Assembly (NCBI GenBank): GCA_002501205.1
Contig: DLRW01000096.1
Location: forward strand, 1 to 57,321
Reading direction: 5' to 3'
Source: Flavobacteriales bacterium UBA7878
Lineage (GTDB): Bacteria; Bacteroidota; Bacteroidia; Flavobacteriales; Schleiferiaceae
DNA: 57,321 nucleotides
Notes under the pieces: generated by a model
Database searches by the model: none
What the model was told of the DNA's origin: nothing
What the model saw: the letters and a program-made list of their open reading frames with translations, nothing else
Shown here: positions 33,665 to 42,935 of the stretch, in pieces
Numbering within the stretch: the first letter of the stretch is position 1
Layout of the letters: every line of letters starts with the position of its first letter
Position numbers and translations under genes: made by a program

Positions 33665-33924
33665 AGCTTTTACAATCTCTCATATTAAGTTGTCAGGAAG
33701 CCAGTGCCCTCATTCAAAAAAAGGAGGAGGGGAAATTAGGCCCTATTCAAGGCATGCAATTACGTCTGCATCTGAGTATTTGCGTTTTCTGCAGGCATTA
33801 TGAAAAGCAAAGTGGCCGAATCAATGACTTTATCGGCCAGTACTTTGAGGATCGCAAGCCCAAGGAACATCCGGAATTCAAAGAAGAGCTCAAGACTAAA
33901 ATTCGCGAAAAGGGCTCTGCCTAG
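33661..33924 (+). CDS. Small zinc-finger anti-sigma factor candidate
   Basis: 87 residues with the ZAS-type motif HxxxCxxC (His37, Cys41, Cys44 in LHLSICVFCRHY). Many such proteins hold an ECF sigma factor and release it when the cysteines are oxidised. There is no transmembrane segment, so this would be a soluble, redox-sensing type. The ATG at 33661 overlaps the sigma stop by four bases (ATGA); a TTG at 33652 would add MEI. Role inferred from motif and position. Confidence 0.75.
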   Translation: MKLLQSLILSCQEASALIQKKEEGKLGPIQGMQLRLHLSICVFCRHYEKQSGRINDFIGQYFEDRKPKEHPEFKEELKTKIREKGSA

Positions 33925-33976
33925 TTGTAAGGCTTCAGTTCTCAACTCGTCCGTATAGCAATAAAAATATCCATAT

Positions 33977-34396
33977 ATGAAAACTTTATTGCTAAGTCTA
34001 AGCTTGATCTTAAGCTTATCTTCCTTCAATCAAAATGCCTCAAATCCAGCAGCCGCTGAACTTTCGGAAGCCCTAATTGTAGTTGTAAATACAGCCGATT
34101 GGTGTCCACTTTGCCAAAAGCATGGCGAGAGAGTAGAAAATGATATTCTTTCTAGCTATCAGGCAAACGCATCCTACCAAATTATCGTTAATGATTTGAG
34201 CAGCGAGGAAAGCAAAGCGGCCAGTCAGAAAATTCTGATGAAAGCCGGTTTAGAAAACTTTAGCGCCGAGAACAATGGTACCGGCCGTATCTACTTTGTA
34301 CATCCCACTTCCAAGAAGGTGCTCGATAAAATTAGTGTTTCAAAAAGCACTGAAAAGATTCGCAAGGCTTTTACTGAAGCCCTTGAAAATATTTAA
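33977..34396 (+). CDS. Exported thioredoxin-like protein
   Basis: 139 residues. A signal peptide covers residues 1-19. A thioredoxin-type active site WCPLC lies at residues 42-46 (TADWCPLCQKHGERV), followed by a strand-helix pattern. It would act as a periplasmic thiol-disulfide protein. The gene follows the sigma/anti-sigma pair by 52 bp and precedes a terminator hairpin, so it may be part of the regulon or of the same message. Confidence 0.75.
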   Translation: MKTLLLSLSLILSLSSFNQNASNPAAAELSEALIVVVNTADWCPLCQKHGERVENDILSSYQANASYQIIVNDLSSEESKAASQKILMKAGLENFSAENNGTGRIYFVHPTSKKVLDKISVSKSTEKIRKAFTEALENI

Positions 34397-34397
34397 G

Positions 34398-34450
34398 AAG
34401 AGCGGGCCGGGACTTTTTCTTGGTTCTTCTGACTCGGCCCGTTCTTTATT
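34398..34450 (+). terminator. Intrinsic terminator after the thioredoxin-like gene
   Basis: AAGAGCGGGCC (34398-34408) pairs with GGCCCGTTCTT (34436-34446) with one G-U, followed by TTCTTTATT. It starts 1 bp after the stop codon and separates this gene from the peroxiredoxin-like gene. Confidence 0.7.
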
Positions 34451-34470
34451 CTTCCCAAAACCCTATTTAT

Positions 34471-35073
34471 ATGTTACGATATCTTTTTAGTGCCCTTTTC
34501 TCTCTATTCCTCTTTAGTGCCTGCAGCCAGGATTTAGATAGTGTCCAAGGCCTTGCCATTGGCGACCAAGCCCCTTTGCCCACTTTACAGAATGAAGAAG
34601 GCCAAAGTATTTCCCTAAGTGAAGCCCTGAAAAAAGGTCCCATCGTTTTGGTTTTTTACCGCGGACAATGGTGCCCTTATTGCAATCGCCATTTATCTGC
34701 TTTGGAGGCGATTCGCGATTCCCTCGAAATGGAAGGTGCTCAACTCTTTGCTATTTCACCAGAAAAGCCTGAATACCTGCAAGAGATGCAGGAAAAAACG
34801 GAAGCCGGTTTCAGCTTGCTTTATGACTCCGCTTATCAAACTATAATTGCCTACAATCTGGCCTTTTTGCCCTCCGCCGGTACCCGCTTTAAATACAATA
34901 CTATTCTAGGCGCCAGGCTCAGCGAAGCACATGGTGATGAGCGAGAGCTCTTGCCGGTACCCGCAACTTTTCTAATCGATCAAGAGGGTATTATCCGCTG
35001 GCGGCACTTCGACCCCGACTATACCCAAAGGTCCGACCCTTCTGAAGTTCTGGAAGCCTTAAGAGCCCTCTAG
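34471..35073 (+). CDS. Peroxiredoxin-like lipoprotein (AhpC/TSA-type thioredoxin fold)
   Basis: From ATG 34471 the 200-residue protein has a lipoprotein signal (MLRYLFSALFSLFLFSAC, Cys18). The body is a peroxiredoxin/thioredoxin-like fold with the active-site motif WCPYC at residues 67-71 (FYRGQWCPYCNRHLSALEAI) and a later PVPATFLIDQEGIIRW. The frame opens at 34420 but the extra 17 residues overlap the upstream terminator, so 34471 is chosen. It follows the ECF/anti-sigma/thioredoxin genes; a shared role in envelope thiol or peroxide stress is plausible. Confidence 0.85.
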   Translation: MLRYLFSALFSLFLFSACSQDLDSVQGLAIGDQAPLPTLQNEEGQSISLSEALKKGPIVLVFYRGQWCPYCNRHLSALEAIRDSLEMEGAQLFAISPEKPEYLQEMQEKTEAGFSLLYDSAYQTIIAYNLAFLPSAGTRFKYNTILGARLSEAHGDERELLPVPATFLIDQEGIIRWRHFDPDYTQRSDPSEVLEALRAL

Positions 35074-35081
35074 GATTTTGA

Positions 35082-37904
35082 TTGCGCCCTAGCCGCATTT
35101 TCCCGTTCTTCGTAGAAAAGACCGCCACATTGAGCTCATTTCTCGATCAAGTTGCGCAATTCCTGCTCAGCCAACCGCTTCCTCTCCATCGGCAAACGGT
35201 AATATTACCTAGCCGAAGAGCCGGGATTTTTCTGCAAAAAGCCCTGGAGTCCCAATTGGATAAGCCCAGTTTGGCCCCTCGCTTCTTAAGCATCGAGGAG
35301 TTGATTTTCGAACTTACAGGCTTGGAAGCCGTTTCGCGACCCGAGCTTTATTTCCGGCTCTTTGAATGCCTGCGGAATTCGGTTCGGCCAGATCTGAAAT
35401 TTGAGGAATACAATCGCTGGGGCAGAGCGCTCTTGCAGGACTTTAATGAGATCGATCGCTATCTGATTGAGCCAGATCAGATCTTCGCTTATCTGGGTGA
35501 TCTGAAACGCATTGAGCAATGGAACCTTGAACCGGGAGAACACACCCGTATGCTCGATGATTACCTTAAATTTTGGCCCGCTTTGGCTGAGGTTTATCAG
35601 GAGCTCAAACAAAGCTTGTTAACGGAAGGAAAAGCCTGGCAAGGTTTGGCTTATCGGGCTTTCGCCGAAAAAGTCCAAAATGAAACCAAGGCCATTGCTG
35701 AAGAGTACGAGCAGTTCTACTTTATTGGCTTCAATGCGCTTAATAATGCCGAAGAAAAGGCCTTGCTTCATCTCTACGAAGCAGGCATAGCTCAGTTTTA
35801 TTGGGATGTGGACTCTTACTATTTCGAAGATCCGGAACAAGAAGCAGGACATTTCTTACGAAACTCGCCCTTGGTAAAGCGACTGCAAAAACACGATGCC
35901 TTTTATGGTTTGCATGATGAATTAGCCCATGGTACCCGAAAGGTGGAAAGCATTGCCGTAGCCGGATCTAATCTCCAATCGATAATTGCAAGTAATCTAC
36001 TAAGTGAGCAAAGTAAAGACGACCTGGCCCAAACTGCTATGGTTTTAAGTGATGAGGCTTTACTTCCTGCCTTTCTCAATAGTATTCACCCTAATTTCCC
36101 CAGCTTGAACCTCAGTATGGGCTTGGGCTTGCAGCATTCCCCATTGGCTGGATTTTTTGAAATACTGCTGGACTTCCCTCTGGAAGCGGAACGGAATGGC
36201 AAGAAGACAAAAGATAATTGGGCGCGCTATCATTTTAAACGCTGGGAAGCCTTACTCAATCATCCGATTACTCATAAAATTGCCGGCTCATCCGCCTACC
36301 AGCTTCAGGAAATCCGAGCCGAAATGCACCGCAAAAATGCGCTCTATCCCAGCTTCATGGATTTGGGCCTTGAGCATTTAATGAATCCTTTATCGGCTGA
36401 TTACTTTAAAATCGATCAAACCATTAGCGAACAATACCGGCGGCTGGCGGATTTCTGTGAAGCTGGTTTGGAGCTCTTAGTGGACCAATCCAGTCTTCAA
36501 GAGGGGCTTTTTGCTTTTTACCAGCTCTTTAAACAAAGCGCTGATACCTTGAGCCGCTTTCCTTATTTGGAGAGCTTTGAGCAAAGTTTACAGTTTTACC
36601 GAGAGCTATTACCGGACCTTGGAATCGATCTTCGTGGCGAACCACTGCAAGGAATGCAGGTTATGGGTTGGTTGGAAACGCGCTGTCTGGATTTCAAGCA
36701 AATTGTGGTGCTCAGCCTTAATGAAGGTGTTTTGCCCAAAGGACGCTCCGAGAGCAGCCTGCTACCCTTCGATGTGAAACGCAAATTTGGCCTGCCTACC
36801 TATCTGGAAAAAGATGCGGTTTTTGCCTATCACTTTTACCGCCTCATGCAAAGAGCGCAAAATATTTACCTCTTACACAGCACCTCTGCCAGCGGTATTG
36901 GAGTAGTGGAGCCCTCTCGATTTGTGCGGCAATTAGAATTAGAGTGGCCGCAAAAAAATGCCCGACTCCTTTTCAAAAATCAGATTGCCACTGCGCGCAG
37001 CCAAGAAAGCACATCCCAGGAGCAAATAGCTAAAAGTCCGGCCCTGCTGCAAAGATTGGAGGAAATTGCGGAGCGCGGCTTTTCACCTAGTAGCCTCTAC
37101 CTCTACCTCAAAGACCCGCTGCAATTTTATTATGAAAAGGTTTTAGGGCTTAAGCCAGATGACAGCTTAGTGGAAGAGCTGGATCTACCCGCACAAGGGA
37201 ATGTCTTGCATGAGTTTTTGGAATATGGCTTTAGTCTGCCTGATCCTGAAAAACCCGAAAAGCGAATTCCACATAGCCCTAATCCGGAAGGACCCTTCTT
37301 TAAACAAACGCATCCAGAGCTAAAGTCCCAGTTAAAAGACTTAATGCTTAAGCACGTACCCGGCCTACCACTGGAACAAGGTCCTAATCTTCTGCATTTA
37401 GAGAGCATGAGTTTTATGCTGCGTAATTTTCTGAAATTCGAAAGTACACGACTTAAAAAACTAGGATCAACTTGGAAAGTTTTAGCTACTGAGAAAGGCT
37501 TGGAAGGTCGAATTAGCCTGCCTTCCGGGCGCCAAATAAATTTAATTGGAAATGCCGACCGTATTGATCAGGAAGGCGAATGCATTCATATTATTGACTA
37601 TAAATCAGGAGCTAAATCTAAATACGATTACAGCATTTCCAGCCTCGACATGGAGGCCTTCATTAAAAAACCTCAAGCGATTCAATTACCGATGTATGCC
37701 TTGATGTACTGGCAACAAAACCCCCATTTAGAAATCCAGGCTTCCGTGCTCTCCCTGCGAAAACTGAGCGATAATCCCTTCAGCATGAAAATGGAAAAAA
37801 GTGCCGTGCTGAATTCCGAAAATCAAGAAACAATTGTATCCGTACTGCAAGCCATTTTCGAAGAAATGTTTAATCCGGATATTCCCTTTCAATCCCGCGC
37901 CTAA
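35082..37904 (+). CDS. AddB-like PD-(D/E)XK nuclease family protein
   Basis: A 940-residue protein with the AddB/RexB layout: a degenerate P-loop region near the N-terminus (TVILPSRRAGIFLQKALES), a UvrD-like but probably inactive helicase body, and a C-terminal PD-(D/E)XK nuclease (GNADRIDQEGECIHIIDYKS, residues ~826-843). AddB normally carries an Fe-S cluster held by four cysteines around this nuclease; here the segment that usually holds the first Cys reads YLKDPLQFYYEK, and the chain ends at IPFQSRA where the last cysteines would follow. The start is TTG 35082; a second TTG at 35130 is also possible. No AddA-like helicase lies next to it. Confidence 0.85.
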   Translation: MRPSRIFPFFVEKTATLSSFLDQVAQFLLSQPLPLHRQTVILPSRRAGIFLQKALESQLDKPSLAPRFLSIEELIFELTGLEAVSRPELYFRLFECLRNSVRPDLKFEEYNRWGRALLQDFNEIDRYLIEPDQIFAYLGDLKRIEQWNLEPGEHTRMLDDYLKFWPALAEVYQELKQSLLTEGKAWQGLAYRAFAEKVQNETKAIAEEYEQFYFIGFNALNNAEEKALLHLYEAGIAQFYWDVDSYYFEDPEQEAGHFLRNSPLVKRLQKHDAFYGLHDELAHGTRKVESIAVAGSNLQSIIASNLLSEQSKDDLAQTAMVLSDEALLPAFLNSIHPNFPSLNLSMGLGLQHSPLAGFFEILLDFPLEAERNGKKTKDNWARYHFKRWEALLNHPITHKIAGSSAYQLQEIRAEMHRKNALYPSFMDLGLEHLMNPLSADYFKIDQTISEQYRRLADFCEAGLELLVDQSSLQEGLFAFYQLFKQSADTLSRFPYLESFEQSLQFYRELLPDLGIDLRGEPLQGMQVMGWLETRCLDFKQIVVLSLNEGVLPKGRSESSLLPFDVKRKFGLPTYLEKDAVFAYHFYRLMQRAQNIYLLHSTSASGIGVVEPSRFVRQLELEWPQKNARLLFKNQIATARSQESTSQEQIAKSPALLQRLEEIAERGFSPSSLYLYLKDPLQFYYEKVLGLKPDDSLVEELDLPAQGNVLHEFLEYGFSLPDPEKPEKRIPHSPNPEGPFFKQTHPELKSQLKDLMLKHVPGLPLEQGPNLLHLESMSFMLRNFLKFESTRLKKLGSTWKVLATEKGLEGRISLPSGRQINLIGNADRIDQEGECIHIIDYKSGAKSKYDYSISSLDMEAFIKKPQAIQLPMYALMYWQQNPHLEIQASVLSLRKLSDNPFSMKMEKSAVLNSENQETIVSVLQAIFEEMFNPDIPFQSRA

Positions 37905-37906
37905 TA

Positions 37907-38851
37907 ATGGATACCTTAAGCAAAGATACACTCATAGAAGCCCGACAATTAATTAGCCCTCATATTCATCAAACACCGGTTTTGAAGAGTAGGGCCCTGA
38001 ATAAAATTAGTGGAGCTGAACTCTTTTTTAAGTGTGAAAACTTTCAAAAAACAGGCTCCTTTAAAGCGCGGGGTGCAAGCCATGCTATCCTTCGTCTTTC
38101 GGAGGATGAAAAAAAACGCGGGGTGGCAACACATAGCTCGGGAAATCATGGTCAGGCCTTAGCCTGGGCCGCCCAAAAGCTGGGCATACCTTGCCAAGTG
38201 GTAATGCCTGAAAATGCTCCTGAGGTAAAGATCGCTGCCGTTCGAAATTATGGCGCCGAGGTGCATTTGTGTGCGCCGAATCTGGCTGCTCGTGAGGCGG
38301 GCTTAAAAGCTGTTCAGGATCAATTCGGATCGGTCTTTATTCCTGCCTATAATCATCCCCATATTATTGCTGGTCAGAGCACTGCCGCCGCAGAGCTTTT
38401 AGATGAAAATCCGGATTTAGATTTGATCATCACCCCGGTTGGTGGAGGTGGTCTTTTGGCCGGAACCGCCTTAACTACGCATTATTTCGCGGAAAGGTGC
38501 CAAGTAATTGCCGGGGAACCCGAAGGGGCTAACGATGCCTTTCTATCTTTTTACAGCGGTGAGCGGATAAAGGAACATCAAAGTCAAACAATAGCTGACG
38601 GACTGCTTACCACTCTGGGCGAGATCAATTTCCCTATTATTCAGGAACTGGTTTCAGATATTATCACGGTAAGTGAAACAGAAATAATTGAAGCTTTAAA
38701 GCTGATTTACCAGCGGCTCAAAATCGTCGTAGAGCCCAGTAGTGCCGTGGCCCTTGCGGCCATCTTGCAACAAAATGAGCGCTACAAAAACCGCCGCATC
38801 GGAATCATCCTCAGCGGCGGCAATGTGGATTTGGCTAAACAGCCATTTTAA
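37907..38851 (+). CDS. PLP-dependent threonine/serine dehydratase-like enzyme
   Basis: A 314-residue fold-type II PLP enzyme. The PLP lysine is Lys53 (KTGSFKARGASHAI), with the loops SSGNHGQALAWAAQ and GGGGLLAGTAL and the C-terminal serine motif ILSGGNVD. It has no C-terminal ACT regulatory domain, so it matches the catabolic or serine-racemase-like group rather than biosynthetic IlvA. The start is 2 bp after the AddB-like stop. Its stop overlaps the convergent beta-barrel gene in TTAA. Confidence 0.9.
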   Translation: MDTLSKDTLIEARQLISPHIHQTPVLKSRALNKISGAELFFKCENFQKTGSFKARGASHAILRLSEDEKKRGVATHSSGNHGQALAWAAQKLGIPCQVVMPENAPEVKIAAVRNYGAEVHLCAPNLAAREAGLKAVQDQFGSVFIPAYNHPHIIAGQSTAAAELLDENPDLDLIITPVGGGGLLAGTALTTHYFAERCQVIAGEPEGANDAFLSFYSGERIKEHQSQTIADGLLTTLGEINFPIIQELVSDIITVSETEIIEALKLIYQRLKIVVEPSSAVALAAILQQNERYKNRRIGIILSGGNVDLAKQPF

Positions 38852-41541
38852 AGGTCGTAGCGTACCCCTAAGAGTAAATAACGCGGTAATACATTATAGG
38901 CTGTAGTGCTAATCAAGTTGGCACTTAAGGCATCTTCACGAATGAAGGTAGTATTGAGTAAGTTCAAGGCTTGAATGCTAAAGAGCCATTTGCTGTCTTG
39001 CTTTTGATACTCCAAGCTGGCATTTAAGAAATCGTAAACCGTGCGGGTAGAGCCCGGATTTCCGTAATTGTTATAGCTATAATCTGCTCTTAAAACAAAG
39101 TCGCTGGCAATAACGGCGGTTACCTCAACACTGGGAGAGTGATTGGTATACACACTATTGCTGCGGGCTCCACTATAATCGTTTTGTGAGAAACGGTACT
39201 GCAGTTCAATATTGGGCCACTTCTTAAAGTTGGTACCAATTTCTCCACTGTAGTTCTGCGAGAAAGTATTGTTCACATTGGTTCTTCCGTTTACCTCATT
39301 ATTCACCGTGGAATAATTGAGATTTACCCTACTCTCCAAGCGTAGGTATTTGAACTTCTTAGACCAAGAACCAAATCCGCTCAAGTTCTCATTATAGCCA
39401 TTGGCATTGATGGGGCTAAAGACCTGTTGCAAGCCGATGTACTGTACAGCATTATTGATGGGATCCAAGCTTCGGGAATAATTAATCCCGGCAAAAAGAG
39501 TGGTAAAGTTGAAGAGGTTAAAATCGCGGTAGAACAGGCTCACATTATGCACTCTTGCGAAGTCCAAACTGTCGTTCCCCGTAAACAAACTGTTATAGGA
39601 ACGAAGGATCACCCCGTCCATAATTTGGTTTACGTCATTAAACTGAGCCGACATGTTATAGCGTAAATCCAGGCCCTTGCTAGAACTAAATTCGTAACGC
39701 AGTAATGCATCTGGTAATAACACTTGATAATCGCGTACATCCTCTGTTCCTGCTTGAAAATCCTTCACTTGGTAATAATGGAAATTCACGCCGGGACGGA
39801 AAGTGAGCTTGCCTAATTTGGTTTTGTAATGCAGACCGCCAAAGCCATCCAGCAAGCTGAAATCCACGGTATTTTGCAATAAAGGATTTGCGAATTCTAC
39901 GGCATCCGAAACCTCGCCTTCTGCCAGTCGGTTATCGTAATCCTGGGTATTGTAAACCGTTCCCAGGTTAAATTCGAAGTGGTTGCTGCCATTCAAGACC
40001 CAATAATAACTGGCTCTACCTTCCATGCTTTCGCTTAAAACTTCCCGGGTCTGCACCAATCGATACATATTAGTATCCAGAAATACGAAAGGCTGACCAA
40101 AAGGCTGTTGCTGTGATTGCATAGCAAAGGTGGGATCCTGATACTTGCGGGAGTGTTGCAATTCTACGGCAAATACATTTTCCCCTTGGTTGCGGAAGAA
40201 CTCTAAATTTTGTTGGATGGACCAAGGGCGCTTAGCCTCTTGAGTGCCCAGATTATTGCTAAAGTTAAAATCGCTGAAACTGGAATATAAACGAGAAGTA
40301 TTTAATTGATCCGATACCTTTAGGAATACATCATAATTCAGATAGGTTTCCTTACTCGGCTCATAGGTTACCGAAAACTTAGCCAAGGCGGCGGTAGAAT
40401 GCTGATAATTCTCGGTTGTTAATTGCTCAACTCCGCCTCCAATACTATCTAATCCGATATAGGTACGACTGGTTGTATAAGGGCTGCTCACTACATTGTC
40501 GCTGCCAATCACAAAACCCGAAAGGGTGAGATTCTTCTTAGGCGAATAGCTAAAGTTAGCCGCTCCAAAACGACCGGTTACCTCATCCGCCCGATTGTTT
40601 AAACCCAGTGGAATCCCCAGATCATCTTGTGCGAAATTGAAATTGAAGCCCGAACGAGAGCTTAGGTTTCGGAAGCCCCCGCTAAATCGGAAATAATCGC
40701 GAGCGGTAAAGGCTGCTTGTCCAATATTATTGAGATCGCCAATAAAATTAAAGCTGGCTTTAGGTGAATAGTAAAAAGCATTTCCATGGGCGTAATAGCG
40801 CTCGGGATCACCCACTTTCGCTTCCGCATCACCAAACCAGAGGTTCTTTTTTCCTTCTTTCAATTTGATGTTCAGGGCAATTCGATCATCCGAACTCAGA
40901 CCCTGCAAAGGAGAAATCTCCTCATAATTACGCAGTACCTGCACCTTATCAATGGCATCCGCTGGAATATTCTTAGTGGCCACTTTCGAATCGCCATCAA
41001 AGAACTCCTTGCCCTCAACCAATACTTTTTCCACGGTTTTGCCTTCCACTTTAACCTGACCATCTTCATCAATCTCAAAGCCCGGTAATTTTTCAATTAC
41101 ATCTTCCAGCTTCTTCTCTTCACCGGTAGTAAAGGCATCTGCTTTATAGCTAATAGTATCTCCGCTCACCACGATGGGCATTTCCTCTACTACCTCTACT
41201 TGCTGTAGTAATTCGGAATCTTCTTCTAATGGTATCTTACCTAAATCACGATCCTCAGAATTGAGGACTACTAATAATTCCTGGGGCTTATATCCCAGAT
41301 AACTGAATTTGAATAAGTACTGTTTATTGCCTTCCAACTGAAAGCGAAATTGGCCCTCGCTATTGCTAAAGCCATAAGTTACCATGGAACTATCATCAGG
41401 GTTTAAGACCAAAATATTGGCCATTTCCAAACCTGCCTGGTCACTGCCAATCAGAGCTCCGCGTACATTAACCTTTTGAGCCATTGCTCCCAGGCTCATT
41501 AAAAGGCCCAAAAGCATGAGCCCAAATTTCACATCCCTCAT
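38848..41541 (-). CDS. TonB-dependent receptor-like outer-membrane beta-barrel protein
   Basis: 897 residues. Signal peptide 1-21 (ending AMAQ). Residues ~24-110 are a carboxypeptidase-regulatory-like domain (QKVNVRGALIGSDQAGLEMA), then a plug-like region (~120-235; LEDVIEKLPGFEIDEDGQVK), and from ~240 onward a 22-strand-type barrel rich in aromatic belts, ending with LLGVRYDL. This is the 'outer membrane beta-barrel family protein' type that commonly sits next to GLPGLI proteins. A transported substrate cannot be assigned. It starts 6 bp after the GLPGLI gene. Confidence 0.92.
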   Translation of the reverse strand: MRDVKFGLMLLGLLMSLGAMAQKVNVRGALIGSDQAGLEMANILVLNPDDSSMVTYGFSNSEGQFRFQLEGNKQYLFKFSYLGYKPQELLVVLNSEDRDLGKIPLEEDSELLQQVEVVEEMPIVVSGDTISYKADAFTTGEEKKLEDVIEKLPGFEIDEDGQVKVEGKTVEKVLVEGKEFFDGDSKVATKNIPADAIDKVQVLRNYEEISPLQGLSSDDRIALNIKLKEGKKNLWFGDAEAKVGDPERYYAHGNAFYYSPKASFNFIGDLNNIGQAAFTARDYFRFSGGFRNLSSRSGFNFNFAQDDLGIPLGLNNRADEVTGRFGAANFSYSPKKNLTLSGFVIGSDNVVSSPYTTSRTYIGLDSIGGGVEQLTTENYQHSTAALAKFSVTYEPSKETYLNYDVFLKVSDQLNTSRLYSSFSDFNFSNNLGTQEAKRPWSIQQNLEFFRNQGENVFAVELQHSRKYQDPTFAMQSQQQPFGQPFVFLDTNMYRLVQTREVLSESMEGRASYYWVLNGSNHFEFNLGTVYNTQDYDNRLAEGEVSDAVEFANPLLQNTVDFSLLDGFGGLHYKTKLGKLTFRPGVNFHYYQVKDFQAGTEDVRDYQVLLPDALLRYEFSSSKGLDLRYNMSAQFNDVNQIMDGVILRSYNSLFTGNDSLDFARVHNVSLFYRDFNLFNFTTLFAGINYSRSLDPINNAVQYIGLQQVFSPINANGYNENLSGFGSWSKKFKYLRLESRVNLNYSTVNNEVNGRTNVNNTFSQNYSGEIGTNFKKWPNIELQYRFSQNDYSGARSNSVYTNHSPSVEVTAVIASDFVLRADYSYNNYGNPGSTRTVYDFLNASLEYQKQDSKWLFSIQALNLLNTTFIREDALSANLISTTAYNVLPRYLLLGVRYDL

Positions 41542-41547
41542 AACTGC

Positions 41548-42384
41548 CTATCTACCGATGGTAACCTGAAAAGAGCCGCGATGACCGCCGCCTCTGCCGC
41601 CGGGTCCATTGCCAAAGTTCTGCTGCATTTCTTCAATTTTGCGCGCGGTAATTTCCTGGTACTCTTGTGCATCTACCTCTTCACCTTCCGAGGGCTCCTT
41701 AATTTCTACCGGCTCTTTTGTATTAATACTCACCTTGGTACAAAGGATCGTGGTATTGCCATCGTTCACCTCTAAAATTAATCCGGGTAAACCGTAAAAA
41801 CGCGCGGGACCATGAGAGATAGGAATCTGCATAGTAAACCAGGCAACAATCTGCACAGTATCAATAATGGTACTATCTCTAAGACCTTCTTTGGAATCTC
41901 CCGTTAACTGCTTGGCTTCACGGATTCGCATTGCAGTCGCCTTTTGGCAGATGTAATTTCCGATGGATTTAGTTTCTTTTCCAATGGTCCAGTCCAGGTT
42001 TTCAAGGCTATCCTGAATTAAAAACATCTTCCCAAAAAACTCAGTTTGCTCTGTATAGCGCTGCTCTTGTAAGTTCTTATAATAGGTTCCAGATCCACCA
42101 GTAAACATGGCTAACATGCGCATACCTCCTTGACCTTCTTTTTCCAGCTCAACCACCTCTTCATAAATGGACTCATTGCGATTAAAGTCCAACTCATATT
42201 CTTTCTGAGTGGCTTTGGCAATGTTGGCTTCCATCATTTTCTTTTGCTCGGGACTCATTTGGTCACCTTCAATTTTCAAATCAAGAGAAGTCGCCGTTTT
42301 ATAGGTAGCAGTGCCACCAATGTTCTGAGATTGCCCATATACCGTGAGAAGGCATAAAGCAAGAAGGTAAGTAATTCTGGTCAT
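41548..42384 (-). CDS. GLPGLI family protein
   Basis: 278 residues with a signal peptide (to ~19) and the name-giving motif FYGLPGLILEVNDGNT. The family is found in Bacteroidota beside barrel proteins such as the downstream 897-residue one; function is unknown. It is rich in Glu/Gln near residues 240-265 and ends in a Gly/Arg-rich segment (GNGPGGRGGGHRGS). It is the first gene of this two-gene operon. Confidence 0.93.
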   Translation of the reverse strand: MTRITYLLALCLLTVYGQSQNIGGTATYKTATSLDLKIEGDQMSPEQKKMMEANIAKATQKEYELDFNRNESIYEEVVELEKEGQGGMRMLAMFTGGSGTYYKNLQEQRYTEQTEFFGKMFLIQDSLENLDWTIGKETKSIGNYICQKATAMRIREAKQLTGDSKEGLRDSTIIDTVQIVAWFTMQIPISHGPARFYGLPGLILEVNDGNTTILCTKVSINTKEPVEIKEPSEGEEVDAQEYQEITARKIEEMQQNFGNGPGGRGGGHRGSFQVTIGR

Positions 42385-42516
42385 GGTACTTATTCAAATT
42401 AAGGCCAAATATCTTTTAAAGGCCTAAAGTTCGCTGTTAGAGGCCTGTTAAAAAGAATGGTTTAATCAAAGATTTGAAAAAGTAAAGGATAAAAAAATAG
42501 GGCTATTCCTATTTTT

Positions 42517-42888
42517 TCAAGAAGTATGACGGCTTATAATTTCTTGAAGTGCACCCAAATCGATGGGCTTTGTAAGATAGTCGGACATACCGGCTTCGAT
42601 AAATCGTTCCCGATCTCCGTCCATGGCATGCGCGGTGAGAGCAATAATTGGAGGAGCAGAGTCGCCCATTTCATCCTGAATTCTGCGGGTAGCTTCCAGA
42701 CCTCCCATTATCGGCATTTCAATGTCCATGAAAATAAGATCGTAACTACCGCTTACCGCAGATTCTAATGCAGCCTCTCCATTAACAGCAAAATCGAGAT
42801 TAAAACCCTGGCGCTTGAAAAGTAAATCGGCCAGTTTGCGATTAATCTCATTGTCTTCGGCCATTAAGAGTTTCAGGTCTCCCCCCAT
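42517..42888 (-). CDS. Stand-alone response-regulator receiver domain
   Basis: A 123-residue REC domain without an output domain. Conserved positions are intact: Glu11/Asp12 (MAEDNEINRK), phosphoacceptor Asp55 (LIFMDIEMPIMGGLEATRRI), Thr85 and Lys107 (YLTKP). The EDNEINRKL N-terminus and MPIMGGLEATRR are typical of receiver domains at the C-terminus of hybrid histidine kinases, so it may be a relic or partner of such a kinase. No kinase gene is nearby. It lies between dprA and the GLPGLI gene with its own promoter box. Confidence 0.93.
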   Translation of the reverse strand: MGGDLKLLMAEDNEINRKLADLLFKRQGFNLDFAVNGEAALESAVSGSYDLIFMDIEMPIMGGLEATRRIQDEMGDSAPPIIALTAHAMDGDRERFIEAGMSDYLTKPIDLGALQEIISRHTS

Positions 42889-42907
42889 AAAATCTGTTTA
42901 AAGCGCT

Positions 42908-42915
42908 CAAAGCTA
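42908..42915 (-). promoter_or_regulatory. Promoter -7 box TAGCTTTG for the receiver-domain gene
   Basis: A perfect minus-strand TAnnTTTG match lies 19 bp upstream of the ATG at 42888, in the gap after dprA. No TTG is found at the -33 distance. Confidence 0.45.
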
Positions 42916-42935
42916 ACTAATAATTCTTTGATTAT

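Noticed and set aside
34420..34470. Upstream extension of the peroxiredoxin-like lipoprotein
   Set aside because: It overlaps a terminator hairpin and precedes the lipoprotein signal; ATG 34471 is better.
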